Positions 17,327 to 26,322 of a stretch of DNA of 64,000 nucleotides are shown here, one piece after another. Under the pieces are notes generated by a model. It was given only the letters and a program-made list of their open reading frames with translations. It was not told the DNA's origin and made no database searches. Source of the stretch: DUQX01 sp050948825 (GTDB lineage Bacteria > Bacillota > Dethiobacteria > DTU022 > UBA8154); the NCBI GenBank assembly GCA_050948825.1, contig JBMNEO010000003.1, positions 124,001-188,000 on the forward strand, in the 5' to 3' direction. The position numbers and the translations under genes are program-made. Numbering within the stretch: the first letter of the stretch is position 1; each line of letters starts with the position of its first letter.

Positions 17327-19816
17327 TTAGCGAACAACAATATTTACGAGTTTTCCGGGTACCGTTATTGTTTTTACGATCTCCTTCTCTTCCAGGTATG
17401 GCCGTACTCTTTCGTTGCTGCGGGCGCGTTCCAGGAGCTCATCCTCGGTAGAATCGACCGGAACCAGGATTCTCCCTCTGACCTTGCCATTTACCTGGAT
17501 AACGACTTCCGCTTCCTCAACGGCCAGAGCACGGGGATCAAAATCCGGCCATTTTTGCTGGTGCACACTCCCTTCATGCCCGCACCTGTGCCAGAGTTCC
17601 TCGCTTATATGGGGTGCAAAGGGTGCCAGCAGAATGATTATCGTATCCAGTACCCGACAGAGCAGCGGGGAAAAACTTTCCCTGCGTTCAGGGGTTGCCT
17701 CGTTAAAATAACTGTAGGCAGCGTTAACCAGCTCCATGATCGCACTGATGGCGGTGTTAAAGTTAAACCTTTCCTCAATATCGGCGTTAATTTTTTTTAT
17801 GGCCGCGTGCATCGCCCTCTGCAGCTCCTTCTCCTCCTGCCCCAGGGAAGGCAGCTTATCCGTTGCTTTATCTACTCTATCAAATAGATCCAGGTTTTGT
17901 ATAAAGAGGCGCCATACACGGCGTAAAAAACGATGGCAGCCTTCAACGCCCCGTTCACTCCAATCCAGATCTTTTTCCGGAGGAGCCGCAAAGAGGATAA
18001 AAAGCCTCCCGGTATCGGCGCCATAGCGGTCGATAATCTCATCCGGGGTAACCACATTACCCTTGGACTTGGACATTTTGGCACCGTCTTTGTAAACCAT
18101 ACCCTGTGCCAAAAGGCGCTGAAAAGGTTCCTGGAACTTTACCAAACCCTGGTCATAAAGAAACTTGGTAAAGAAACGAGAATAAAGCAGGTGAAGCACA
18201 GCGTGCTCAATACCACCGATATACTGGTCCACAGGCAGCCAGTAATCAACCTTTTCCTTGCTGAAAGGGGCTTTATCCTGTTTCGGATCAGCGTAGCGCA
18301 TGAAGTACCACGAAGAGCAAAAAAAGGTATCCATTGTATCCGTCTCGCGGCGGGCTTCTCCCCCGCACCGGGGGCATTTCATATGCAAAAAGTCAGCGCT
18401 ATCGACAAGGGGCGATCTCCTGCCGGTTAAACTTAGACCTACGGGTAACATTACAGGCAGGTCCTCTTCGGGAACCGCCGTAGGGCCGCAATTGTCACAG
18501 TAGATTATCGGAATAGGGGTCCCCCAGTAACGCTGACGGGAAATAAGCCAGTCGCGCAGGCGATACCTCACCTGGTAGTTGCCTTTTCCCTGTTCAACAA
18601 GCCAGTCGGTAATCGCCTTTATAGCGTCCTCGTTCGGGATACCGTCAAACTTACCGGAGTTAACCAGTACTCCGCTGCCCTCATAGGCTTCCGTTAAAGG
18701 CGCAGCGGTTAGATCTTTTTCCGGGGAATTAACCACTACGCGGATATCCAAATTATATTTCTGTGCAAAAAGAAAATCCCTCTGGTCATGAGCCGGAACA
18801 CCCATAACAGCACCGGTTCCATAACTCATGAGAACATAATTCCCAACAAGTATGGGGACCACTTCCCCGTTAGCCGGGTTAATAGCGTGTGCTCCCGTAA
18901 AAAGCCCCACTTTTTCCGTTTCCGCAGACGTCCTGGTAATTTCACTTTCACGGCGCATTTGCCGGACAAATTCTCTGACCTCTTCTTCCTGAGGGTTTCC
19001 CGCGATTAACTTATCAAGCAGGGGGTGCTCCGGCGCCAGAACCATATAAGTAACACCAAAAAGGGTATCCGGCCTCGTTGTAAAAACCCGCAGTTCGTCT
19101 CCCGTTTCCTTTACCGTAAAGACGATATCAGTGCCTGTGCTGCGGCCGATCCAGTTTTCCTGCATAATTTTTACCCTCTCCGGCCAGCCTTCCAGCAGCT
19201 TCAGGTCATTCAGGAGGCGATCGGCATAAGCCGTTATCTTTAAAAACCACTGTTCCAGCTCTTTCCAGGCAACCTCGCTCCCGCAGCGCCAGCATCCCCC
19301 ATCAACAACCTGCTCGTTGGCAAGAACAGTATTGCATGAAGGGCACCAGTTAACAGCCGCCTTTTTTTTATATACCAGGCCGTTTTTATAAAAAAGAAGG
19401 AAAAGCCACTGGTTCCAACGATAGTATTCAGGAGAACAGGTAGTAACCTCGCGGTCCCAGTCATAACTGAGCCCCAGAGCATTTTGCTGCTCTTTCATAG
19501 CAGCGATATTCGAGGCGGTCCACTCCGCGGGGTCTGCACCATGCTGGATGGCGGCGTTTTCCGCAGGTAAGCCAAAAGCATCCCAACCCATGGGATGCAG
19601 GACATTAAACCCCCGCATTTTTAAGAAGCGCGCCAAAACATCCCCGATAGAATAAACACGCATATGGCCCATATGGAGTTTTCCAGAGGGGTAAGGAAAC
19701 ATTTCCAGGACATAATACTTTTCCTTGCTTTTGTCCATTTCAGTTTTGAAAAAATTATTTTGCGCCCAGAAAGCTTGCCACTTAGGTTCCAGCTCTTTTG
19801 CATTGTATTCTTCCAC
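17327..19816 (-). CDS. leuS: leucine--tRNA ligase
   Basis: Charges tRNA-Leu. At 829 aa it is the bacterial class-Ia length. HMGH (48-51, the HIGH motif) and KMSKS near residue 580 are intact; the CP1 editing insert contains the Thr-rich TTRPDTLFG near 250, and a zinc-type CPSC/CWRC pair lies near 158-178. The C-terminal domain includes VIQVNGKVRGRI. Start ATG 19816 (MEEYNAKELEPKWQ) follows GGGGG. No T-box leader is seen in the 160 bp upstream. Confidence 0.98.
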   Translation of the reverse strand: MEEYNAKELEPKWQAFWAQNNFFKTEMDKSKEKYYVLEMFPYPSGKLHMGHMRVYSIGDVLARFLKMRGFNVLHPMGWDAFGLPAENAAIQHGADPAEWTASNIAAMKEQQNALGLSYDWDREVTTCSPEYYRWNQWLFLLFYKNGLVYKKKAAVNWCPSCNTVLANEQVVDGGCWRCGSEVAWKELEQWFLKITAYADRLLNDLKLLEGWPERVKIMQENWIGRSTGTDIVFTVKETGDELRVFTTRPDTLFGVTYMVLAPEHPLLDKLIAGNPQEEEVREFVRQMRRESEITRTSAETEKVGLFTGAHAINPANGEVVPILVGNYVLMSYGTGAVMGVPAHDQRDFLFAQKYNLDIRVVVNSPEKDLTAAPLTEAYEGSGVLVNSGKFDGIPNEDAIKAITDWLVEQGKGNYQVRYRLRDWLISRQRYWGTPIPIIYCDNCGPTAVPEEDLPVMLPVGLSLTGRRSPLVDSADFLHMKCPRCGGEARRETDTMDTFFCSSWYFMRYADPKQDKAPFSKEKVDYWLPVDQYIGGIEHAVLHLLYSRFFTKFLYDQGLVKFQEPFQRLLAQGMVYKDGAKMSKSKGNVVTPDEIIDRYGADTGRLFILFAAPPEKDLDWSERGVEGCHRFLRRVWRLFIQNLDLFDRVDKATDKLPSLGQEEKELQRAMHAAIKKINADIEERFNFNTAISAIMELVNAAYSYFNEATPERRESFSPLLCRVLDTIIILLAPFAPHISEELWHRCGHEGSVHQQKWPDFDPRALAVEEAEVVIQVNGKVRGRILVPVDSTEDELLERARSNERVRPYLEEKEIVKTITVPGKLVNIVVR

Positions 19817-19921
19817 AGTGCATACCCCCTGTAAATAATAAATTTATCCAACTAAGAGATTATTAATAAATTTTTCCTCAACTCTTATTCTACCCCATTA
19901 TATACAATTAGCAATACTATA

Positions 19922-19964
19922 AAAACCAAAAAACCTCGTCACCAACCTTCCGGCCAGGGACGAG
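19922..19964 (-). terminator. terminator after tRNA-Ala
   Basis: On the minus strand CTCGTC (19964-19959) and GACGAG (19940-19935) close an imperfect hairpin followed by GTTTTTTGGTTTTT. It lies 14 bases after the tRNA 3' end. Confidence 0.65.
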
Positions 19965-19977
19965 ATTTACATAATTA

Positions 19978-20052
19978 TGGTGGAGCTGGCGGGAGTCGAA
20001 CCCGCGGCCTCTTCCATGCCAAGGAAGCGCGCTCCCACTGCGCCACAGCCCC
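19978..20052 (-). tRNA. tRNA-Ala (anticodon GGC)
   Basis: The 75-nt minus-strand sequence folds as a full cloverleaf: acceptor GGGGCTG/CAGCTCC with the alanine identity pair G3-U70, D-arm GCGC/GCGC, anticodon stem CTTCC/GGAAG with loop TTGGCAT (anticodon GGC), T-arm GCGGG/CCCGC with loop TTCGACT, and an encoded ACCA end. Confidence 0.97.
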
Positions 20053-20156
20053 GTGTTATTTTACTTTTTTATCCGGCAAGATCCGGCAAGCTAACCCTTA
20101 CCATCGCGATAATTATAAGCCCGTTTTGAAAAATCCTTTTCTCCCGCGCCCTTTAC

Positions 20157-20185
20157 ATTATAGCTACTCTTCTTTATTCTGTCAA
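20157..20185 (-). promoter_or_regulatory. consensus promoter of tRNA-Ala
   Basis: Minus-strand TTGACA (20185-20180), 17-bp spacer, TATAAT (20162-20157): a perfect sigma-A promoter. The mature tRNA begins about 100 bases downstream, an unusually long leader; the leader contains an exact tandem 10-mer at 20071-20090. Confidence 0.8.
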
Positions 20186-20230
20186 CTGCGGTAATGGATT
20201 TTTCCTGATAATTATAGACCCTTTTCATCA

Positions 20231-20265
20231 AAAAATTAAAGGTACGTCGCTAACGCCGTACCTTT
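20231..20265 (-). terminator. terminator after the ferredoxin gene
   Basis: AAAGGTACG (20265-20257 on minus) pairs with CGTACCTTT (20246-20238) around a 10-nt loop and continues into AATTTTTTG. It lies about 85 bp downstream of the ferredoxin stop. Confidence 0.7.
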
Positions 20266-20350
20266 TTCAGAATATAAAACTTCTGGATATAAAACCATGT
20301 AACTATGCAAATTTAGCCATCTAATAAAAGCTTGGTAATCAAATGAGAGC

Positions 20351-20524
20351 TTAGTCATCTAATGTAATGGCTTCTTCGGGACATTCATCTACACAGGAAC
20401 CGCATTCTGTGCATTCGTTTGCATCAACACTGGCAACATCGTCCACTGTAATGGCCTCACAGGGGCATACATCTGCACAACTGCCGCACCCGGAACATTT
20501 TTCCACATCAACCTTTGCCGGCAT
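20351..20524 (-). CDS. 2[4Fe-4S] ferredoxin
   Basis: A 57 aa clostridial-type ferredoxin, a soluble low-potential electron carrier. Two cluster motifs are visible: Cys 10, 13, 16, 20 (CSGCGSCADVCP) and Cys 38, 41, 44, 48 (CTECGSCVDECP), plus one extra Cys at 22. The strongly acidic composition is usual. ATG 20524 is preceded by GGGAGGAGA; the longer frame upstream is rejected. It could serve the 2-oxoacid oxidoreductase at 53-57 kb or the dehydratase activators, but that is inference. Confidence 0.96.
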   Translation of the reverse strand: MPAKVDVEKCSGCGSCADVCPCEAITVDDVASVDANECTECGSCVDECPEEAITLDD

Positions 20525-20721
20525 AACTATCTCCTCCCAAGTAATGTAATTATTATATATAAAGCTCAAACCAATTAATATTAAAACACATTTATAAAAA
20601 ATCGTCAATTAGTTTTTTATGAAAAAATGACCGTAAAAACAGCCGGTATTTCGTCTTTTAAAATTCATGCTTTAAGAAATGCATACTTTTTGATAGACTG
20701 ATATCAGGAAGGTGATCTTTA

Positions 20722-22281
20722 TTGCGATGGAATAAGCTTTACTACTGGGCTCTACCACTGTTTTCCTCCTTGTTACTTATCCTGAGTTTCCCTCCCTGGA
20801 ACCAGGGGTATCTTGCCTGGATAAGTTTCTTGCCCCTTTTTTATTTCTTATATCGGCATAAAGACAGCTCCTCCCGGAGAAGCATTTTTTTAGGTGGATT
20901 CATTACCGGCATGATTTTTTTCCTGTACCTTTATTCCTATATGGCGGTGGCGGTTAATTTTCTTTTTCCGCCTTATCTCGGCTATCTGGTCGTATTTGCC
21001 GCCTCGTTATATTCCGCCGTTTTTTTTGGGTTATTTTCCCTGATTTCTTCTTTATTCCTAAAAGGCAAAATTATAATTCTTTCCGCCATGGCTGCACCCG
21101 CCGCGTGGGTGCTGCTGGAGTTTATTCGCTCGCTGGGACTTCTGGGGCATACAGGCGGTTTTTTAGGGTACAGTCAGAGCAGCTACGTTCCAATCCTGCA
21201 GGCCGCAGCGCTCTACGGTTACTGGGGACTTCCTTTCTTAATTATTTTCTTGCAGACAACCATCTTTTTCGCGTTTACAGCGCTAAAAGAAAAAGAGGGC
21301 TTGCCGCTACGGAAACTGCTCTTTCCCTTTCTTGTTTTTTTAATCATGCTGGGCAGCGGAATGTTTCTTCCTTCCCTGTTTCCGGTAGAAGGAAAAAGCA
21401 GTGTTTTCCGTATTGCCCTGATACAGGGAAATATCGCTCAGGAGGATATCCTAGACCCTTCCAGCGCGAAAGACAATTTTCAGAAATACCTCGATCTTAC
21501 CGGCAGGGCGAACAGACTATTTGCACCCCTGGATCTGATTGTCTGGCCGGAAACCGTTTTCTCCACGAGCGTGGCACGCTACCACCCTGAAGCGGAAAAG
21601 GAAATGATGCTTCTGGCTGAAGAAACAGGAGCGCCTATCTTATTGGGCGCCATGCACACCGATCATGAGGAAGGGGAAACATACAATTCCATCTTGCTGC
21701 AAAAAAGCGGCCGGGAGGAGCAGGAAAAACAGCGCTACGATAAAATAAAGCTTGTCCCTTTTGCGGAGTATTTCCCTTTTCGCGGAATGTTAAACAGGAT
21801 CTGGCCTACAAAAGTGTCGCTTGGCACTTACACACCCGGGACAGATATCCGACTTTTCAGCCTTGACAACTGGGATATTGGCGGGATTATCTGCTTTGAG
21901 TCTTATTTCTCCGGCCCCGCTCTAAAATCAGCACAAAAGGGGGCAGAACACCTCTTCGTGCTGAGTAACGATGCCTGGTTTTTGGAAAGCAGTGGCATGG
22001 AGCAGCATGCACAGGCAGCGGCAATCAGGGCGATTGAAACAGGGATAGGGGTAACCCAGGTCGCTAATACCGGCTATACTGTTTCCTTTGACTGTAAAGG
22101 GAGGAAAATATTAAGTTTGCCGCGTGCGGAAGATGAAATTGCCCTGCTGGAAACAAATCTCCCGCAGCGCACGACCTTATATCGCTGCTGGGGAGATTAT
22201 TTCCTCTGCCTTTGCGTTCTTATTCTTATTCTTTCCGTTTTTTTCTCTAAGAGATACTATCACAGATACCTTTTACAATAA
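20722..22281 (+). CDS. lnt: apolipoprotein N-acyltransferase
   Basis: Adds a third acyl chain to diacylglyceryl-lipoproteins on the outer face of the membrane. At 519 aa it has about six to eight N-terminal helices, then a nitrilase-like domain with the catalytic triad E277 (VWPETVF), K341 (DKIKLVPFAEYFPFRG) and C391 (GGIICFES), and the NDAWF segment. Start TTG 20722 with AAGGTGAT at good distance. The 3' end overlaps the convergent F420-ligase-like gene by 35 bp. Lnt is unusual in single-membrane Firmicutes, though present in some Clostridia. Confidence 0.95.
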   Translation: MRWNKLYYWALPLFSSLLLILSFPPWNQGYLAWISFLPLFYFLYRHKDSSSRRSIFLGGFITGMIFFLYLYSYMAVAVNFLFPPYLGYLVVFAASLYSAVFFGLFSLISSLFLKGKIIILSAMAAPAAWVLLEFIRSLGLLGHTGGFLGYSQSSYVPILQAAALYGYWGLPFLIIFLQTTIFFAFTALKEKEGLPLRKLLFPFLVFLIMLGSGMFLPSLFPVEGKSSVFRIALIQGNIAQEDILDPSSAKDNFQKYLDLTGRANRLFAPLDLIVWPETVFSTSVARYHPEAEKEMMLLAEETGAPILLGAMHTDHEEGETYNSILLQKSGREEQEKQRYDKIKLVPFAEYFPFRGMLNRIWPTKVSLGTYTPGTDIRLFSLDNWDIGGIICFESYFSGPALKSAQKGAEHLFVLSNDAWFLESSGMEQHAQAAAIRAIETGIGVTQVANTGYTVSFDCKGRKILSLPRAEDEIALLETNLPQRTTLYRCWGDYFLCLCVLILILSVFFSKRYYHRYLLQ

Positions 22282-23428
22282 CCAGTGGAGTCCCTGCATC
22301 AGCGGAACCGCTTACGAGATCGGCAAGGCTGGCCAGGACATCCTGCATACGCCTGGGGGTAGTACCCTCTGTTTCAATACTATCCAGCGTTCTTTCCTTC
22401 CCCAACTCTTTTTCAAGGATCTCCAGGATTTCTTTTTCAGACTTTCCTTCTTCGTGGTAAATATCCACCAAATATTTATATTTTACCCCTTTGCGGAGGT
22501 TGTTTACCCCCGGTGTGGCTCCAAAGGCCGGAAGCGGATCCGCCAGCTCGTAGATACCGCTGCTGGGATCTTTATAAGCGCCATCTCCATAGATGATAAC
22601 CTCAATTTTTTTGCCTATCTCAGCCAGTACGCGCCCTTGCAAATCTAAAGCAATACTGTCAGCTTCCCGCGGGGCCAGTTTAATTTTATTTCCCGAGGAC
22701 ATATTGCTCCCGAGTAAACCCCACTCGGACCACACCTCCCGGCTGTTATCGTTAAAGATTTCTTGAAGAGTAATACAATTATCTATATGGGGAGCGAGCC
22801 TGCTTCTCGTCTTCTCCCGGGTATGAATATCAGCCACGATAACAGCATGCGGGTCATGTTTTAGTATATTTAACGGATTATTGCTCAAATAAATATTGGG
22901 GCGTGCGCCTGCTCCGGCAACAATATCCGTATATAACTGTATATAGTTGACCCCAGTTAATGGATGTGCATAGTCCTGTCCGAGATCTTCAGGAGTAATA
23001 TAGTCGCCTTTTTTATTCATCATTTCTTCGGCTATATCCGGCGGGATAAGTTGATTACCAACCTCGTCGGCAGGATAGGATAACTGGATCAAAACCTCGC
23101 CCTGTGGAACAGCCCTTGCTATACCTTCAAGTACCATGGCAAAGCGATTGCGGCTGGTTATCGGAAAAAGGACCCCTATTTTCTGACCCGGCAAAAGCGA
23201 AAGCTTCTTTCTAATTTCTTCACCCACTTCGGCTATGGTGACAAAATTGTTTTGTGCCCGCGCCACTACAGACTCCGTAATACAGATTGAATCCCCATCA
23301 GAAAGTAACCCGTCATGGTCTGCCTTTTTCAAGGCATCAAGGATTATCTTTGGCAGATCACACCCAGGGAGTATTACACCCAGCTTTATCCCAAAAGCAC
23401 ATGGTCCTATATAATCAGGTAGATTCAT
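22247..23428 (-). CDS. coenzyme F420-0:L-glutamate ligase (CofE-like) domain protein
   Basis: A 393 aa protein with the F420_ligase fold: DGDSICITESVVARAQNNFV near residue 43, NRFAMVLEGIARAV near 92, and metal-binding region YGDGAYKDPSSGIYELADP near 275. It is longer than archaeal CofE (about 250 aa), having an insert around residues 120-230 (IQLSYPADEVGNQL, DYAHPLTGVNY). Clostridial members are of unknown function, since no other F420 gene is seen here. ATG 23428 follows GGGGGG. It may form gamma-glutamyl amide bonds on another substrate; this is inference. Confidence 0.8.
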   Translation of the reverse strand: MNLPDYIGPCAFGIKLGVILPGCDLPKIILDALKKADHDGLLSDGDSICITESVVARAQNNFVTIAEVGEEIRKKLSLLPGQKIGVLFPITSRNRFAMVLEGIARAVPQGEVLIQLSYPADEVGNQLIPPDIAEEMMNKKGDYITPEDLGQDYAHPLTGVNYIQLYTDIVAGAGARPNIYLSNNPLNILKHDPHAVIVADIHTREKTRSRLAPHIDNCITLQEIFNDNSREVWSEWGLLGSNMSSGNKIKLAPREADSIALDLQGRVLAEIGKKIEVIIYGDGAYKDPSSGIYELADPLPAFGATPGVNNLRKGVKYKYLVDIYHEEGKSEKEILEILEKELGKERTLDSIETEGTTPRRMQDVLASLADLVSGSADAGTPLVIVKGICDSIS

Positions 23429-23515
23429 TTTTTCCCCCCGTAATTTTTTTCAATGAAGCAACAATCTGCATTTCTATATTTTCTGTAAAAATCCTGCATC
23501 CGGCAAGCTTTTTTT

Positions 23516-25873
23516 TCAACCGCACGTTGAAAAGCCGCACTGGTCACAGTAGCTGCAGAGAGCATCGGGAATCATATATCCTGTTTTACAGGAAGGGCAG
23601 ATGCGAATATTTTTAGGCCCTCCGGCCGCATTGAGGCGGTAAGATACTTTCCCTGCAGCCGCCCTGGATAATTCCTGTCCGATAAAATCAGTACACGATA
23701 ATACTGTAGTATCAGGATGCATCATACAGGAGGGGCACTTCTCCTCGCGCAGGTTCTCCACTATCTCATCAATATCTACACCGGCACGAATTGAAATAGA
23801 GATAATCTTCGCCAGGGCATTGGATAACGGGGGGCACCCTTCCTCACCAACCGAGGTGAACACCTCACAAACACGCTCCTGCCCTTCTTCTGTGATCTCC
23901 TTATTCACTGTAACATATAGTTTTCCACAAAAACCGATGCGCTTGCGGGTTGTATGCCCGAAAGTTGTTTCCGGCCGTACCCTGGGAACCGCTCCCGATA
24001 TTTTTTTATCCCCGGCCTTTTTTTTATTTTGAGCGGAAGCGATAACCTGGTTTTCCCTGGAGCCGTCCCTGTAATAAGTAATACCCTTCGCACCCATTCG
24101 CCAGGCCTGCATAAATGCCTCCCGGCAGTCATCATATGTGGCATCGCTTGGAGCATTAATGGTTTTGGAGACAGCGTTATCGACCCACTTTTGTAAAACA
24201 GTTTGCATCTTAATATGCTCCAGCGGAGAGATATCGTGTGCACAGAGAAAAAGTGCGCGCAGATCTTCGGGTATCCCGGTGATCCCCTGTATCCCCTCCG
24301 GGCCCTTTTCTCCAATTAATTCCCTTAATGCCTGCGGCAGCTCTTCACCTGTACGTTCTCTCCAAATCTCCTCAAAAACGCTATCGACCTGCGTAAAGCG
24401 CCCGTCCATAATATTGCGCGTAAAACCCACACCAAAAAGGGGTTCTGCGCTAGGGGATGCATTAGCAAAAATCGACAGGGAACCTGTGGGAGCGATGGTC
24501 GTAGTCGTGGCATTTCGCTGGGGAAGCTGCAGCCTGTCCCATACAGAACCCTGAAAATTGGGGAATGGATCATTTTCCTCTGCTAAATGCAGGGAGGTTA
24601 TCTTGGACTGTACCGCTATCTCTTTCATTACCTCTTCTGCAGCAGAAAATCCCGCTTCGGCATTGTATGGGATCCCCTGCCTGATCAGATACTGTGCCAG
24701 CCCCATGATCCCTAGACCAATCTTGCGGTTTCCTTTCATTATTTCCCCGATCTTTGGAATGGGAGGTTTATTCCGATCTAAAACACGGTCTAAAAATATT
24801 GTAGCGATATGAGCCGTATAGCGAATCTTCTTCCAATCGGGAACAAAGCGGTTTCCTTCCTTTATAAGCATCTTTGCCAGGTTTATGCTCCCCAGGTTGC
24901 AGCTCTCATAAGGCAGAAGCGGCTGTTCACCACAAGGATTGGTAGTCTCCATCTCGCCAAGATGAGGTGTGGGATTATCGCGGTTAATGGTGTCATAAAA
25001 AAGCAGGCCGGGTTCTCCATTTAAGTAGGCATTTTCAATAATACGGTTGAAAACATCCCTTGCTTTGAGTTTTCTCTCTACCGGCTGCCCGTCACGCGAA
25101 TCCAACAGATCGTAGATACCGTCCTGCTCCACGGCTTTCATAAAAGCATCATCAACCCTTACTGAAATGTTGAAATTATTTAGCTGGCCACTGCTGCGCT
25201 TGCTATCGATAAATTCCAATATATCGGGGTGATTATAGTTCAAAGTAGCCAGACTGGCACCACGCCGCCGCCCCCCCTGACGGATTTCATCGCTTACCTT
25301 ATTAAAAATAGAAAGGAATGAAAGCGGCCCGGATGCCTCCCCTCCGGTGGTCGCTACAACAGCTCCCTTATGACGCAGCTTGCCGATAAAATATCCTATC
25401 CCACCGCCGCTTTTTTGAATCAACGCCGAGTGTTTCAGTGTTTCAAAAATACTCTCCATTGAATCTTCAATGGGTAAAACAAAACATGCCTGCAGCTGCT
25501 GCACAGGCGTTCCGGCATTCATTAACGTAGGGCTGTTTGGAAAGAAAATTCCCGCTTTCATAACCTTTGCAAATATAAATAATAATTTCTCCTCCAAATC
25601 TGCCCCGGCACCGGAAGCAATATCCGCCGCAACGCGCTCCAACATGCCATCCCAATCCTCGGTAATATTCCCTTCTTCATCCCGCCGGAAATAACGGGCT
25701 GCAGCTATTTTCTGTGCATTCTCCGTTGGCCTGGCATATTCCAGCTTTTCGGCAAACCGCATTAATTCATCCAGGGAATATTTAAGTTCTGCACGTTCTT
25801 TTACCAATTGTGCAATCCGGTAATATTTTTCACTTACTTCCTGTTCTTGACCATGATGCAGTGTAATATCCAT
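23516..25873 (-). CDS. nrdJ: adenosylcobalamin-dependent (class II) ribonucleoside-diphosphate reductase
   Basis: Makes deoxyribonucleotides using coenzyme B12. At 785 aa it shows the substrate-site LNAGTPVQQLQACFVLP region (about residues 113-130), KSGGGIGYFIGKLR (about 155), the active-site loop TNPCGEQPLLPYESCNLGS (about 315) and ATTTTIAPTGSLS (about 465). The C-terminus holds a zinc-ribbon-like tail (CPSCKTGYM, CSYCDQCGFSTCG), which delivers reducing equivalents in this class. ATG 25873 (MDITLHHGQ) is preferred for its AGAGG; an upstream ATG at 25903 is possible. It is 47 bp downstream of a helix-turn-helix gene. Confidence 0.95.
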   Translation of the reverse strand: MDITLHHGQEQEVSEKYYRIAQLVKERAELKYSLDELMRFAEKLEYARPTENAQKIAAARYFRRDEEGNITEDWDGMLERVAADIASGAGADLEEKLLFIFAKVMKAGIFFPNSPTLMNAGTPVQQLQACFVLPIEDSMESIFETLKHSALIQKSGGGIGYFIGKLRHKGAVVATTGGEASGPLSFLSIFNKVSDEIRQGGRRRGASLATLNYNHPDILEFIDSKRSSGQLNNFNISVRVDDAFMKAVEQDGIYDLLDSRDGQPVERKLKARDVFNRIIENAYLNGEPGLLFYDTINRDNPTPHLGEMETTNPCGEQPLLPYESCNLGSINLAKMLIKEGNRFVPDWKKIRYTAHIATIFLDRVLDRNKPPIPKIGEIMKGNRKIGLGIMGLAQYLIRQGIPYNAEAGFSAAEEVMKEIAVQSKITSLHLAEENDPFPNFQGSVWDRLQLPQRNATTTTIAPTGSLSIFANASPSAEPLFGVGFTRNIMDGRFTQVDSVFEEIWRERTGEELPQALRELIGEKGPEGIQGITGIPEDLRALFLCAHDISPLEHIKMQTVLQKWVDNAVSKTINAPSDATYDDCREAFMQAWRMGAKGITYYRDGSRENQVIASAQNKKKAGDKKISGAVPRVRPETTFGHTTRKRIGFCGKLYVTVNKEITEEGQERVCEVFTSVGEEGCPPLSNALAKIISISIRAGVDIDEIVENLREEKCPSCMMHPDTTVLSCTDFIGQELSRAAAGKVSYRLNAAGGPKNIRICPSCKTGYMIPDALCSYCDQCGFSTCG

Positions 25874-25920
25874 AGAAAACCATCCTCTATAATATCTTTC
25901 CATTAATTTCTTTTTCTAAT

Positions 25921-26112
25921 TTAATCTGGAAATTCCTCTCTCTCACCTTGATATTCTGCAAATTCCTCCAAATCGGAACGTCTAACCTTCCATATTTTTC
26001 CTCCCTTGATCGCTCCAATTTCATTTTGATTAATCAGCCTGTATACAGTATCCAACGTGAGGCGTAAATAACGAGAAGCCTCCTCCGGTGTTAGAAACTC
26101 ATCGCAATTCAA
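25921..26112 (-). CDS. excisionase-type helix-turn-helix protein upstream of nrdJ
   Basis: A 63 aa protein of the HTH_17/MerR-like excisionase family: FLTPEEASRYLRLTLDTVYR forms the helix-turn-helix (residues 6-25), followed by a wing with GAIKGGKIWKVRRSDLEEF (33-51). Start TTG 26112 is supported by GAGGGGG. Such small proteins are usually DNA-binding regulators or recombination directionality factors. No integrase is nearby, and the 47-bp spacing to nrdJ suggests one transcript and a possible regulatory role. Confidence 0.85.
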   Translation of the reverse strand: MNCDEFLTPEEASRYLRLTLDTVYRLINQNEIGAIKGGKIWKVRRSDLEEFAEYQGEREEFPD

Positions 26113-26322
26113 ATATACTTACCCCCTCAATCTCTTGAGCCCCAAGATAAACAACGGACCCCTAAAACAAGGTCCTCTTTACCTCGGAAGTAATTTATTT
26201 CTTTATAAGTTTACCCTTCTTCCCCATATTAATGTATAAATTCAACCTACCTTCAGAACAGCCAGCCGGATCACGAAATGGACCGGGAAGAAGGCAAAGA
26301 AATTGTCCTTCTGGCCTATATG

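Noticed and set aside
19817..19977. T-box leader for leuS
   Set aside because: No T-box sequence or specifier loop is visible; the region is AT-rich and holds the tRNA-Ala terminator.
26113..26322. cobalamin riboswitch upstream of the HTH-nrdJ unit
   Set aside because: A B12-dependent reductase makes this plausible, but no B12-box (GCCACTG) or multi-stem layout was found; only a 5-bp GGACC/GGTCC hairpin is present.
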